64,000 bases of DNA from Varroa destructor. Taxonomy: Eukaryota; Arthropoda; Arachnida; Mesostigmata; Varroidae. Where the stretch lies: assembly GCF_002443255.2 (NCBI RefSeq), contig NW_019211455.1, positions 7,287,959-7,351,958 on the forward strand. Reading direction: 5' to 3'. The translations under genes and the position numbers were made by a program. Within the stretch, counting starts at the first letter, position 1. Each line of letters begins with the position of its first letter. Under the pieces are notes generated by a model. It ran no database searches and had not been told where the DNA came from. It saw nothing but the letters and a program-made list of their open reading frames with translations. Positions 14,054-28,287 of the stretch are shown in pieces.

Positions 14054-14278
14054 ATGATGAATTTCACTTGTAAGGCGGAAACGGTGGGCTTGGATGATTT
14101 GGTGGAGTTCAAGGAAGTGGTAAAGATTCTACATCAATCTAGTGAAAAATCAAGCTTTCCATATTATACAGAGACGACCCTGGGCTTGTACAGGGTACGC
14201 CGAGTGGTAGCTTTTCTAGATAGGAAAACCAACCAGAGAGATGTTATAGGTCTACCACACCGACTGCCGCACGTATAG
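14054..14278 (+). CDS. Small ORF candidate, 74 residues
   Basis: I do not recognise this. It runs from ATG ATG to a TAG at 14276-14278. The translation is natural-looking and mixed charged: an acidic helix-like stretch (LDDLVEFKEVVKILHQ), then a basic C-terminal half (LYRVRRVVAFLDRKTNQ). It has no transmembrane segment or signal peptide. The TTGTAAGG near its start could serve as a splice donor on a different reading. ORFs of this size are expected by chance in this window, and there is no neighbouring gene for context. Confidence 0.15.
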   Translation: MMNFTCKAETVGLDDLVEFKEVVKILHQSSEKSSFPYYTETTLGLYRVRRVVAFLDRKTNQRDVIGLPHRLPHV

Positions 14279-17200
14279 CACGTATTGGCTGAGTGTTACC
14301 GTGAGTTGCTTATGAGTGTAAAGTCAACCCAGTACTACGTAATACTAAAAATAGCCGTAATTTCACCCGACCGTGTACTTTTACAATACATCTATAACAA
14401 TTCGAAGAACTAGTTCAATTCGATAACTGTCGATTAATATTGTCAAATCTGACTCATTTTAAACAAACGGCAGTCCCACTGTAAATAATCATTCCTCGCC
14501 TTCAGCGAATGGGTTGTTGACACTATTATTTTTTTAGGCATGAAAATGAGTAACTGGACTAAGAAAATTAGTGAATTTATGACTATCCATAGGTAAACGT
14601 GTGATTTGACTCGATGTGTTTCTTACAATTCAGCCGCTGTTTTCCGTCTAGAACTAATTTACCTAGCGGGGTACAGCCGAATCATGTATTAATAATTACA
14701 AACACAGCCAAAATCCAAAAAAGGCTACAAAATAAGCATTGTCATCCACTATTTGGCAAGGCACAATCTACAAACTATCTCTGTCACGTTGTTACACTCA
14801 AGGCAGGCATTTTCAAATTTGGCGGTCTAATTCAAAATCAGCGTATAGCCTCTGTACTGAAATCTTGTACGCTGGATTAAGGCATGTTTTTCAGATTGCA
14901 CGAACATATACTGACTTCACTCTTAGCGTACGCTCGGCCCTTTTTCTAAGCGCGAGCTACCTTCGGAACAATCGAGTTAAAAACCTCATTCTCTGAGGTT
15001 TATTCAAACGCAAACTAGTTTTGGCTACTACAGCCGGTTCCGTTGGGACTCTATTGTCTTTTTCGTTTAGCAAGATTGGCTTTTTTCAATGGCAGATTAG
15101 ACCGGCTAACTCAGCTGGCTGCAGCGCATGGCGAGTGTATCATACCCTCCAGTTGTATGTATTTGTGTATCATACGCATATATGTATAATCAGTAACGGT
15201 AGTAAATACTATAGACGGATATAAAATGTTTAAAAGTTATTTTCTATTGGTCTCCCCATAAATGCACTGAAGATATTAGAGAGCTAATATAAATGGATAA
15301 AACTGAATGTCAGTTCCCCAACTTGGGTCGTAAAATTTTAACCACAATATAATTAAAAGTAAACAAAATGTTCAGCGAGCTTGTGAATTTAATAGTAATA
15401 ATAAAAATGATTATTACCATATGAAATATCACAAATAATATTAATAACAAATAACAGTGCTAAGTAAAATACACGTAATTGCAAAATGCATTTCAAATAA
15501 TAGCTCATAGTCGAGCGTCCCTTTTTTTAAGCCTAACTTTTTTTAGATTTATCCTTCGAATTGTTTTTAGTTGCCTATTCTGTATTTGACAAACATGAGT
15601 TATTTAACAGCCTTTAAAAAAGTGTTGGGTCAACGATTTGTTAGCAGATGGTCTAAGTGTGCAATATTAATGTATGGATAGTCATCATAGAAACTATCAG
15701 CCGATCAACTTCTAGAAAATCAAATAAAAAATTTGCTCTCAAGAGCGATTGTACATTTTTGGGGATAAGTTTCAGCTCAACGCTGATACAACGTAGGCAG
15801 CACAAAGTAGACTAATTCTTCCGAGCGACTTTGTTTAATTGTGATGAAAGCTAGATAAATATATGTCCAGCTCTTACCTAAGTTAGGTGATAAGGCTAGC
15901 AGGTGAGGCCTATCCGATTTTCCTTTTTACCGCTTCTATGCCAAATAGACAGGAAACAAAGACTTACACAGCGAGGATCCTTTTTTGTCCGCACAAATGA
16001 AACTATATACATCATACAAAAAAAAAAAGCCGAAAAATTGGCATAGGCTATAGTTTCCGCTACGTAGTATTAGTGGCTAACAACAGAGCCCAGCGTATGT
16101 AACAGTAGCTGCTGTTTGAATCTTGGGGTTGACTGTTTTGCGAGTAGGAACAATTATTGCTAAATAGCAGGTCTCAGATAAAAAATTGCCCCTTTACAAT
16201 AGCATTGCTATTTATCATTATTGGTTCAGTGTTAAAGTAAGGCGAACGCGGAAAACATAGCAGCATTTGCAGAAACGTTCATTAACGTGAAAGATCACAA
16301 CGCTGCCCACACAGTTGCCCTTACGAATTTATAGTTTATCTAGTCGTTCAAAAAATGACACAAGCTTATTAGTACGAAACTAATTTATATATTATTCAAA
16401 GCAAATGGCTCTCAGTTTTTAATAGAGTTGTGCAGCTCAAGGTTCTGTCCTATTCAACGCATTGATCTAGACCGCAGTTCATTTTTTTATAGTGTAAATC
16501 AAAAGGCACGGCTAAGTAAAACTAAACGCAATTATGTAGAATACGAAGTTACAACTTACCCAACTTTTTTTTAGCTATTTTTGAAATAAAAGCATGCTCA
16601 TTGTAGATGAAGACTATTGAATAGCCAATGGGTAAACCAGAAATGAATCTGTTTTTTGGGACGGGTGGTGGAAGATCCTATCTACGGCACAAATTCGGAT
16701 CAGTATAACGAAGCGGGCATGACGATTTGAGGCGTTCAATTTGAAAAATGCCTCTAAGAAAAGTCTTTATTCACGAACATATTTAGTACGAACAGCAGTC
16801 GTCTACGAGATAAAGAGACGATCCATTGAATATCCTGTTTTGACACCTGCGTCTATATAAAATTATCTATCTTTGATATTCCAATGTTGATACTGTGATA
16901 GATAACCTCACTTTAATGAATATAAAAAACATAAATTTCATATTATAGACAGCAGTAGTTGCGATCATGTTCTGTTAATCACTGAGTTCTTCTTTGAAGG
17001 ACATACATATTTTGTTATTTCATTGTAAGTCAGGCGTAATTGTTAAAATTTTCTGTCCAATAACTGCAAAACGCTCAGCCTAACAGAGTTCGCTCGTGAA
17101 AACAAAAAAAACTTTACACGAGAAACTAAAGCAATTTTATCACTGTTTCAGAAGCATGATTACAGCACGGGTGTCCCGTAGGAAATTCTACGTTCCCTTC

Positions 17201-18748
17201 ATTTTTTCTTCAATAATTTCATTCTCTCAAATGTGCAATGGCAATGGTACCCGTCTTTTACAATCACACAACTTAAATTTATCCAATTTCAGCAGCGGAA
17301 AGTTTTTTTTTTATCATTTTTCTATAATGAGATTTATTGAGAGTTAGGTTGAAAGCATCGTCAAATAACACTTGCGGTCCGAAGTTCGCAGGAAGTGGCT
17401 ACTTTGGTCTCACGTCGTAGTCAATTCGTGCGCCCATGAACGTTTTTTGTTCAGTGTTCCACTCAGATAAAAATTCGATAATTGACTTTTGATACGAAAT
17501 TATGATCACAACACAGATCCTTTTGGGCTGTGTAACAAATTTAGGCCGCTGTTGGTGGCCTGCGGGTTTCAGTTTGAGTTAATAGAACCCCACAGGCCCA
17601 GACGCTAACGCCTTCGCGTACTCTAAATTACGTAGTATTCTGTTACAGGCCCATCCGTCCGATCGTGGACAGGTCGATTTTTAAACTATCCTTAAATACT
17701 GTATTAGAGATGTTTACTTGCTGATTTTCCGGAAGTAACTGAGAGTCGCGACAATGGCTACAGGCTCAGTTTCCTTGGCTTGAGACTCAGTTTCACAAGA
17801 TTGAGCAAAAGGTTTCTAGACAGCATAGCTTGCCTATCGTCCAGTGTTTGATATAGTCGTGAACATTAGGCCTGAGAAAAAACGGATTTTGTAAATAGAA
17901 ACGATGATTCCAATCTTTTGACTTAGAAATCAAGTTGACAAGGCAGCATCCTTCGCCGGTCCTTGTAAGCAACACTATCGCTTTTTCATACCTGATTTAA
18001 TCGGTACGTCCGAAAGGTAACTTTATATTATACGATTTATAAAAGTCTACGGTGTCTTTCTTGGCATTTTATAATAACACATGTCGAAACGCAGTATAAC
18101 TACACTGATTTTTTATTCAGATTTCTCATTTCAGTCGACAATAAACGAGCACCCGTGTCAGTTACAGATATGATGATCAGCCCATAATTACGCTGCTCTT
18201 GTACTAATACTTATTTCTTATTATTAAGAATAGCTTAGTTGGAGATTACGTCATGAAGAACACACTTTGGCATATAAAGTTGTCGATTAAAGATTGTACT
18301 CTAACGTGTTCGCTCATTGTGGATTAAACCTGTATACCCATTAGGACAAATACAATGTATGCTAATGGTAAAATTCTGTTGAATCTAGTAAACTTTGACA
18401 TCTGAACTTAGTTACCGGAAGTTGAGGTGCTACCTCTAAAGCCTAGAGCAAGTGATTGTCTCAAAATGTAACACAAACAAAAAGCACGAATGGATACCCA
18501 GCTAATTTTTCTATTGAAATTGCAAAAAACTGATTTCCTTAACTCCAGCCGGCTAATTTTGTCCAACATGGTACACGGCAAAACATGTTCCCTTGCGGCA
18601 TATCCCTACTCTACTTCGTAGAAATTTCCATAATCTGGCTCTATTAGAAGATAATTGAGTATTTTTTTATAACTATTATTATTTTTCAACAGAAAATCGG
18701 ACGAGGCAAAATCGGATTGGGTGATAGCTAGTTACTTACAGCCAATTA

Positions 18749-18780
18749 TTTTACTCTAAAAAAATTTTACTCTAAAAAAA
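18749..18780. repeat. Tandem duplication of 16 bases
   Basis: Two adjacent copies of TTTTACTCTAAAAAAA (starting 18749 and 18765). This looks like a recent slippage or duplication event in AT-rich DNA. Confidence 0.9.
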
Positions 18781-20753
18781 AAAGAATCTTACTCACACGT
18801 ACATATACTAATTTTCTGAATCGAAATAGTCGTTATCTTACGGCCAGATATTTTCTTACGCAGATATTTTTAGGTCATCGTCAAATTTGAAGCCACACAC
18901 GAAACGTTCTGTGCACGCAGCTGTTTGAGGGTTTATCGTTCTGGATAAAAAGGTTTAGCTTACGGACCTTGAACGCTACAGGATTACTGGGTTTGTTGGT
19001 CTCCTTGTCTACATGACGAAGAAAAACGGAACTGCTTCGGTTACGATGTAGCTACCACTCAGTAGGAAGGTATCGTACACACGATATATATGTCATAAAA
19101 GTAAATGCGCCAAGAGCGCTCTTTGACAGATTACAAGGGAACCTGTCCTATTTATAACAGTCGCTGGGGGACCCAGAAGCGACGATCCATCAGGCATCCG
19201 TAGCAGGCATTGCTAGGAAATAACTGAGAGAGTAACCAGCTGGCCTTTTATCACGTCCATAGTTGTTCTGTAGCTATACTGAAATATGGGGAGGAACATG
19301 ACATAAAATATCAATAGTGTATCCTGATTTGAATATACTACCTACGATAGCTGGGAGTAGGTTTTTAAGACGAAGCGTTAATTTGCGCACTTGTCTCTAG
19401 GCGGTCAATTATAATGAAATTATTCAGTTCTTAGTGACTTATCTCTGAATGAGGTATAGTCAAACTGCAGTACGTGTGCGTAGTAAGTCTTCGCAAGGTA
19501 TTTTTTCTCTAAATCATCAGCCACCATCACAAAAGCTAGAACGCCAAAGTCTCGTTTTCATATCTTCTTTGAAATGGTCTTGGAAGAGCTCCCCAGAAAT
19601 ACTCATTATGTACCAAGCAAGCGTTTCGAAATTGGCCGCCATATTTTTGTGTTTTCCGTAGAGTGGGGAATAAAAAATACAACACTGAGCCATGTTTTTA
19701 GCATATTGACTCGAAAAATTAGGTTACTGCCTACGTATTCCTCAAGGCTTCGCCGGTCTGGTCTGGTCTGTCGATTATGTTTCCAATAAGTACGCTCATT
19801 GATTTTCATGTACAACATTTTAATATCTAGCTGCATTGATCATTTGTACATTATTTGCCAATGGCGTATCAGGACACTATTGCTTTGCCCAATTAAGTAA
19901 CTGACCTGCCTTTACGCGATTACGTTGGCCCACTGGACACCCTCATACGAAATTACCCAGCGTTCATTACCTTACATACAATTATGCTCCTATCCTGGAT
20001 ATTCGTCACAACGATCGACTGCTAAAGACGAGCTATACTCTATATATGTACAGAATGCTATATATAAACAATCCGGTAACTAATATAAACTCTATCAGTA
20101 GTATTTTCATCATTGCTAATGGCATATACTAGCTATTTTATGGTATCACGCTGGTCATCGATTTATAGAAAACAATGGTTCGGACACTACAGCTGTTCTA
20201 ATTTTGTTCATTAACCAGTGGAACATCTGCATTTTTATGCGTATTTCGAATTTTCGATGAAATAAGTTTTTAACGCTCTAAGAATAATGACGACCAGCGG
20301 ACAAATTCAAAACGTGTAAGATCTTACAAGGTACTTCTAAGATGTGCTTTCTCACAACTGGTCACAATACCTGCGCTGTCATAGATGGCTAGGTCCTTCG
20401 ACTGCAAAAAACTAAGCGAGACTTTTATAAATATACTTGCTACTGAATTCATTGGAGACTACAAGGCTTTTTCTGCCCGCTAGTTATAAACCATGTTCGT
20501 TTAATTGTGGCAATGTTGTTGTCTGTGCCTGGCTTACAAATGTGCTTGGGCCGACCGCGACCTAACGAGACCACAGCTCACTTTGGGGACCATAATTGTT
20601 TTGGCATAAAATTATATTCCTCTTTAAAAGTGGTTTTCATAGAGAAGCGTAGCGTATCTTAATGCCATTACAAACGAAGCAGTGCTTGGTAGCACCTGTC
20701 GCTCAAATCCGTCTAACGTCACATAGTTTATCAAAGGGTCTCTGCAGAGCTTA

Positions 20754-20796
20754 ACTTCTCAAGTATTTATATATTTATATACTTCTCAAGTATTTA
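20754..20796. repeat. Direct repeat, 16 bases, period 27
   Basis: ACTTCTCAAGTATTTA occurs at 20754-20769 and again at 20781-20796, separated by a TA-rich spacer. Confidence 0.9.
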
Positions 20797-21487
20797 CTGT
20801 ATATTTACTGATACTGTCTCTGCATTTGGCCAAAAGATCAGCAATGTATACTGTGTTCACAAATGCATTTCCACAATTATATGGCGAAGGTAACTTGAGC
20901 GTTGTGATGTGAGACTCACTTTGTTATCCTCAAAAGTGACAAGCATTTTTGAAACGGCAATATATATACATGTATATTGTGTTTATGAGTCCGATACCTG
21001 AAAATAGTCGTCGACTAGGAAACGTCAAAGATTGCATGAACAAAAATGTCACGGTATAAATTTTATTGTATCTCTTTCCTCATGATACGTCTTTTGTAGA
21101 TCCAGAACAGCTTTTTTTTGTTATGTTGGCACAAACAAGGGTAATGACGTTATGAAAGCCCTAAATGAGGCTCGTGGGCGCGTGCCTCATAAACCTCGAG
21201 CGGTGGACTGCGGCTTTTCTAATCAATGCATAAAAAAAAATCATAATTAATTTAAATTGTCTGGAAGTTGATATTTTCTTAGAGGTATTAGCAAATTTTT
21301 CTGTCTTCTTTTTCGTGCTTCCCCCTTTGATATTCGTATTAATCGTTATCAGTACCAGTAGTTTTTGTCTATATCAGTTGTCTCTTATTGTTCTATCATT
21401 AGTTTCATAGAAATTTCGGTAAAACTTTTAGGTAAGTGTTCGTTTGGCGTAGTGCTTCTATATAGTGACTGGACGCCAGCGGTGCCC

Positions 21488-21511
21488 TTAAGAGCCGCCA
21501 GCGGCTCTTAA
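21488..21511. repeat. Perfect inverted repeat, 11-bp arms, 2-nt centre
   Basis: TTAAGAGCCGC and its exact reverse complement flank a CA dinucleotide. The GC-rich core stands out from AT-rich surroundings. The octamer GCCAGCGG in this element also occurs just upstream at about 21476, suggesting local copying. Confidence 0.9.
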
Positions 21512-22417
21512 CCTCTTAAACGTCTCCATAGGGTTAGAATTAATCTGCATTTGTTTACAGGTTGTCGCATTAAATAAAACTATAGCATATAAAAAATACA
21601 ACGATGTGAAAGGCACACAAATCGTTGTACGGAAATCTGGAAATTCATCTTCATTTTCAAGAGCTTAGCGATTTCGAGTTGGCCTAGTTCGACGCTTAGA
21701 ATGTAGGCTAACGTAAATAGGCAATTTTTACCAAACGCTATAAACATTCATGCTAGATACAAAGGAAAGTTGAAAAGAAAAAATGTTCAATATAGTTTTG
21801 TCATGTACACATGTCTCCAAAATACATTTTTCACAGTCGGAACCAATTTAAGTGAATTATAATAGCCACAAAACGGGTGCAGAGGCCTTTTTCGATCTAA
21901 GTCTGTTCAGAGGATCCACAAAAGGAGAGGATGTTTAGATTTTAGTTTTTGTTTTTAGACTTCGATCTGATCTAGAGATTTGTTTTAATATGCTGACCTA
22001 ATTCAGAAGCTCGATTTGGGTAACTGCATATAGCAAACCTAGTTCGTTCTATCTAATTCTTGTACTCAAGGGTACTGTAAAGAGCTGGACGTCTTTTTCT
22101 CCCTCTGGATTCGTCATGACGATAATAAGGCTACTGTTTGATAAATCTAAAGAACTTAGGATATACTCATTTTTTTTAGTATGAATTAATGTTTATATAC
22201 AATATTCAGAAAGGCGCAGGCGAATAGTTAAAAAAAAATTACAAGATACGTAAATCTCTTTCACTGACTCGGTGTCTTGAAAGGAGGGTCTTTTCGTTTC
22301 GGCAAACGACAAAAACGCCGACGTACTCACAATACAATTTGATTCACTATGCAACTTCAATTTTACTCGAACGTTTGACGCTTTCAGTGAACTGGAGGTC
22401 GTTTAACTTGAGCTTTA

Positions 22418-22969
22418 ATGAGAAGTTTCAACGAAAAACACCGAGCATGTATGCGCGCTACTAAGTTAATAGCTGTTAGCCAGCTGATTTGGCATCAAAC
22501 TGGTCGCAGCAGAGTTCCTTTTCTGCATCGCCAGTTTATCATACAACAGTATAAACGACATCACCGTTTAATAAGGGATCGTTTTGTACATACAATGCGT
22601 CCTCGGCCCTGCGATGGCAACGACAAACACAGCCTCCATTACAACGACACTGCAGTTAACATATCAAAGGCGTCGACTCTCAAGATTGAATATGCAGCAT
22701 CTAGAAACAAAGTTATTGTCGGTGTAACAGAATTCCTCGATTGGAAGCGTTACGGTGTCGCAAGTTGGTTGGGCTGCTGGCGGGCGCCGGCAGCCCACTT
22801 GGGCACAGCAAACCCATTGACATCTGCGTTTGGGCAATGGCAACGAAGTTATGGAAGAATTGTGTGCCTGTCTCAATTCATACAGACAGTAGAACCGTCC
22901 TATGTTATTGTGGGGCGGAGGTCGGCCGAGTCCGGTTCGGGGCAGGTTCTAGCGACGACTTCGAAATGA
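22418..22969 (+). CDS. Longest ORF in the window, 183 residues, unknown
   Basis: I do not recognise this. It runs from ATG at 22418 to a TGA at 22967-22969. The translation is basic in its first 80 residues (His/Arg-rich, e.g. QQYKRHHRLIRDRF) and less so afterwards, with a Trp/Ala/Gly stretch (VASWLGCWRAPAAH). No domain, signal peptide or membrane helix is obvious. It is longer than I would expect by chance at the overall base composition, although the local sequence is more GC-rich, which lowers stop frequency. A second plus frame (22741-22992) and a minus frame (22664-22876) overlap its 3' half. It could be a single-exon gene, part of a mobile element, or fortuitous. Confidence 0.2.
   Translation: MRSFNEKHRACMRATKLIAVSQLIWHQTGRSRVPFLHRQFIIQQYKRHHRLIRDRFVHTMRPRPCDGNDKHSLHYNDTAVNISKASTLKIEYAASRNKVIVGVTEFLDWKRYGVASWLGCWRAPAAHLGTANPLTSAFGQWQRSYGRIVCLSQFIQTVEPSYVIVGRRSAESGSGQVLATTSK
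22770..22797. repeat. GC-rich hairpin, 11-bp stem, 6-nt loop
   Basis: TGGGCTGCTGG and CCGGCAGCCCA pair with a single G-T wobble around the loop CGGGCG. It lies inside the 183-codon ORF. Confidence 0.8.
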
Positions 22970-25900
22970 GTTTTCAAAAGCAGTGCAATTAGGAATGAAG
23001 CTTCAGTTATTCTTACCGCTCATAATTCGAACGCTAAAAGCTTTTTCCTTTTACCTTTAAGCTCCACTAGAAACTGAGGGTTTTGCTGAACCAATTCGAT
23101 AGTTCGAGGTGACGATACCCCATCGGGGTTTTGCACTCAGTTCAGTTACTGCTTGACACTTTTTTAATTAGCGTACTTGTTTTTTGGAAAAGTCAATTTC
23201 GGGAGTGTATCGGAAATTTAAATTTAGTTTTCAAGGTTGATGGTGAATATATACATGCATAGATATCAGTCTTTCGACTCTAAGTCAACGCAGAATGATA
23301 AACTTGAATTTGCATCTATACAAAATAGGGTAGCTTTTATAAAGCGGCATGGAGCATCTTGTGTTCAATATTAAATAAAAATAATAATTTTATCATTAAA
23401 ATAGAACAGTTAGATGGAGAGCAGAAAATGCATGTTGTTAGACGTACGGCGGCGGTAAGATATTATACGCGAAGATGTAGTAGAAATCGCAGATGGAGAT
23501 CGAAAAATAAGATCCCTGATTCTGACGACTTGATTTACTGATTCTACCGGATTTACGTGTAAGCAAAATATAGCTGTCGTCATAATTTATATTGATTTAT
23601 CACCTTTTATTAGGTGTCACTACGGTACACACGTAACATGGCAGTAAATACAAATGTGTGAAACGTACCTCTGAAGATGTTTTAAATGCATCAATGGGCT
23701 GCGCTGTAGTAACATTAATAATACCAGAGAGCGATTTAAAAATCACGTAAAATACGACATTATGAACGATTAATTGAGTTTTCGTGTCCGACTCTCAGGT
23801 CGTAGTATCCTTTTTGTCTTGCGGGTGGCTAATGCGATACTCCCTCTGGTAATTTTAATTTGCTCGCTACAGAGCCTTCGATGTCCTATGTTATATTCTA
23901 ATACTATGTTGCATTATTTTTTAGCCTATTTCACATTTGGATAGTATACTTGTACGCTGCGTTCAAAGCGTCGACGTTAAACACTTACCGCTCAGTAGTT
24001 GTGAGATACTGACCCAGATGTGCCTCTCGTACAAATACGTATTGTTTTTTTTAGGTTATGTAGCTTGTTCATCGATTTACTTCCAAGGGTTGCCATCAGT
24101 GTTAATGTACCCATAGGATATCGCCGACTTTCTAATTCTGCCAAGGCATCTGAGCTTGCTTTGGGCGCTCGGCCTTTCGCTATGAGAACGTTACTTTGAT
24201 GTCTGTTATCCTAATCTTAATGAAACTCTTATATTTCTTTAATACTTTTAGTTTCTTTCCAACAGTCTTGACATTGTAATCATCGCGTTCTGTAGGTAAA
24301 TTTAGGTTAGGTGCAGCGTATAGACAGCCGCTAAACATTGCTTCAGATGGCTAGCTTCTCGCAAGAACCGGAGCATATCTCCCTGCGATGCCACTTCACC
24401 TGTCTTCAAGCTTAGTAGGCAAACACATTACCACTGCACATCGCGAGGATTCCCGCACACTTCCCTGCATACCCTAAACCTGCTACATGTCCGCAGCGCC
24501 AATGAGACACTTAGGCAACCGACCTTTTATATGTATCAAATGGCAGTTGAAAGCTGTGCCTGCTTGCCTTTGTTGTTCAAAAGGGCTTTGGCATTCGAGC
24601 AAGTGTACACGACTAAGGCTAGATTGTGTGTGGGCATGCAACCAGGTGCCTTAGACCCTATTTTTCGATGAGATTCCAGCGCTAAGCGATGAATCCTCCT
24701 TTTAGGTTGTTTTCCTTTGGCGCGAATAAGACCGGTGATATCGGCAATTCCTTTGTTATTTCGAGTTTTTCAGACGTACATTTTCAGTACCATGACATCA
24801 AACCAATATTATTAAATGACATGAATCTTAGCATTACGATCCATTTGGAGTCTATCCTATATTTATTCATACGGTCCCATACTAGTCTCTTCCAATAACC
24901 CTGCCGCATGCTTTTCTAATGTTTAGGAAAACGCACACTGGGCTGTTACCTGGGTTACCAGCCGTCACTGTTATCAACTTCAGCATAAAGATATTGCCGT
25001 CCATTTGCTTGTTTATCTTCACTCAAGTGGCATTTTCAAGTTTAGCCATATCGGATCGCTTGTTTTCTTAAGCTTAACCAAAAGACATTATCTCATAAGA
25101 AGAGATTCTTGAAATATTATTTAACCGTCGTATTTAATAGATAACATATACGTCCAATGTTTTTCTTTGTGATAGTTGTCGTAAGACACTGTCCCAAATA
25201 GTTTCCAACTAGAAATTGCAGCTTCGGTACTCTCACACGAGATTTTGCGCTCAAAATAGGATTTGGTGGTAAAATTTTTTCGCAGTGGACAAAACGTTCT
25301 AGCGGTCGTAGTTATGACGGCTGAAATCGGCTAATGATATATTGCAAAGTGACGCTCAGTAAGAAGCTTGAGTACATATGGGCTAGTTAAATATGGACAG
25401 GTAAATATAGCAAGGCGCGACCTATTTGACGAAAGCAATTTCAGTGTCTCTAGTTCAATTGGGGAGTGTCAATCGTTAAAACTACATAGGTATGTATTCA
25501 AGTTGCTTACAGATACAAAAAAATGTATGCATATGGTTACAGAATACGAAAAAAAAAACATTCAAAGGTAACAAAAATGGATTCGTAGACAGCAATTGAT
25601 TGAATAGTCGCAGACATCAAGACAAGAGCTTCAGGTCAGAAAGTAGCTGGCACCAAACGGAAGCTACCTTCAAGAAGTAGTACATGGAAATTTTTAACAC
25701 GAAATCAAGAAGACTCGATATGATATAAACAGGTTGTTGAACAATTACCGATGCTTCGAAGTCTCAGTGTAAAAAAAAAGCTATGGCTACGCTCGGTATG
25801 ACATGCTTAGTTATCTTGAGTCAGGGGGTCGGGTAGTCATGATATTCATTTCAATCGTCCAATAATAGGCAGGGTTTTTAGTTTCAGCCCTGTTTAAATA

Positions 25901-27474
25901 ACTAGCTCTTAATGGGGTCGTATCGTTATTAGCTCAAAATTACCGGCGTTCTTATGGAGCATATACACGAACCTTAAAATTACCCTAAAAACGATTTAAA
26001 TCATTCTAGCCATTTTGACTAGCATTATTTATTAGTCACGCGACAATCCAGAAGCACTTATCGGCAAAATGTATTAGCTGGTTGAATAGCGATGTGTCGG
26101 AAGATGTTAGTAACAGCGACCGTAGTGTTGGCGTAAGAGGGGGGCGTTACCATGGTGAGAACATCATACATAGTATCAAGAAGATGAATGTCATATTAGA
26201 GGGAAATGATATTATAGATTTTTATGATTTAAACAACGCTGTACTGTAAGCACGTATTTTTAGCATCTTCTCTTTCACTGCTTTTGAATACGTCGAATTA
26301 ACCGAGTCATGAAATGTTTAAGTTATTAATTGCCATGTAAAGCTTTTGACAACTTACTTGGCCTAGACTAGAAGACGTTTTGTCTGCTCTAGGTGATTTC
26401 TGATTTGGCTGTCCGGCAAACCTAATGAATCCTTGAGCCTACATTTTAGGCCTCTAGCGTGAGCGGCTGGAGATTTGTTGCACTCATTCCTATGGGTACA
26501 AGAGATAATTACTGAACAAACTTAAACTTATTCGATTGACCTATCTTCAAATATTATAAATATTGAAAGCGTAAGACTTAAGTAAGTTTTACCGCACATG
26601 ACTAACACTGATCAACAGTCAACCTCACGACGAGACTTCATGATGAAAACGTGTACGCAGAGCTTGACGGAAAACACCATTTTTTTCACTATATCTACTG
26701 CCGATTAGATCGTTCATTATCACTGGACGTAATTAGAGCCTTGAAGGAAGTATTTTGCAATACAAGTTTGAAGAATTTCTCTAAATGGTCCTCAAAATGG
26801 TCGTAACCTATTTCCATAGCATTGACGTCATTACCTACATGACACAAACATATGTTGGTTTAGAATGGCAATCGAAGGCTAACTTCATCGATTTATCATT
26901 GAGCCATGCAGACTACGGACTAGGAATTTCGGGGACAGTTAGACAGAAATAATACGGTCGACAAAGTTAATGCACCTTACATTTGACATTCAAGTTCTTA
27001 CTCTGAATAAGTATTGCATTTGAAACCCGACGCTGATTCTTTATATATTTTCCCGTATGTGCCAATTTCGACGGCATGGATAATTTGACGCTTGTCTGTT
27101 CGAGGCGATTCTTTGGGTGAACGGCGTAAGCGGCTTATGCCCAGCGAACCTGTCAGAGGAAATGTCAGAGTGAAGCAGAGGTTGCTTACTCCGAACGGCG
27201 TAAATACACATACAAACTATCATACACAGATCAATGTCCAAGCTGAGTGACGGATACAGAAAGTGATTGGCATTAACCTGTCGCGTTTTTGAGTCATTAT
27301 TGAGTATAATCCAATCGTAGCATGAATGCGCGGCTTGAGTTAACGTGTACGCCCAGCATGACATCGCTCAATTTCTGGTCCCTTCGATCGTGTAAGGTCT
27401 TATAACGTTTGTTTGATTCGTTTACGTCTTCCATAGGAAGCCGGGGTCTGTTCAGGACGCTTCTGCACTTCGGG

Positions 27475-27490
27475 ACAGCGCCGGCGCTGT
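27475..27490. repeat. Perfect 16-bp GC-rich palindrome
   Basis: ACAGCGCCGGCGCTGT is its own reverse complement with no spacer. Confidence 0.9.
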
Positions 27491-28259
27491 GCCATATTAT
27501 CAGCCATCAAACTGACGTTTATCGCCCAATACCTCGCTTTAACCCATTATTCTGTAGTTCCTTTTCAGGAAGTGCGTTCCCCTTTTTATGCTTTTCAAAA
27601 TATAAAGACAGTTTCCTTACTTTTTTTCCCTATTGTTTTGTATGTCGGATCTCCATGCGTTTGGCTTCTTTTGGTTGTTGTTAAATGAACAACGTCAATA
27701 ATAGGTTGTATAGCACTACGTTGTAAGGAAGGTGGAAACAAGTGTTTCGGACAGCTGGGGTAGCTTGGTGCCCGGGCTGGTATCACGTAATAACGACCAG
27801 TAATGACGAGAACCAAAAGTGCTACTGACAATTGCTAGTTACGGGCTAAGGCGAGAAAATACGGCAGTGAAATCGGCAGCAGTAAAAGAAACGCCATTGT
27901 CAGACGCGACGGTAACGATCGCAATGGTCGCAGTTACGTCACACGATCTATAGACTCCATCTTTGTTTTCTCTATTTTCCTCGTTTTTCGTTTGCTGCCG
28001 ATGTTGCTTTTCTTAAAACTGACTTCCCTGTACTTCTACCGTATCCATAATTTGTTCTTTTGTCATTGCACAGTTATATGAGCCTTGTGCTATAGTTTGT
28101 GCCACGCCTACTTGTGTCTTACCGTCGGCTTTCATCGCCATCATTTGACTGTTTCGCTCTTTCGTGTTCGTGGTCGCAAATGTACCTCCTCCATTGTTAC
28201 AGTAGCAATAACCGCTGCTTCAAATGCATCAATATCTTTTAGTCTTCTAGCTTTCGTAG

Positions 28260-28287
28260 TGGTGATATCTATATTTATATATCACCA
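28260..28287. repeat. Inverted repeat, 9-bp arms, 10-nt loop
   Basis: TGGTGATAT at 28260-28268 and ATATCACCA at 28279-28287 are exact complements. Confidence 0.75.

Larger units (their letters stand above)
14279..22417. other. Long AT-rich stretch without a gene
   Basis: I see no recognisable coding domain here. It holds short tandem duplications at 18749-18780 and 20754-20796 and a perfect palindrome at 21488-21511, all listed separately. A 70-codon open frame at 19449-19661 is not supported by anything else. Confidence 0.45.
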
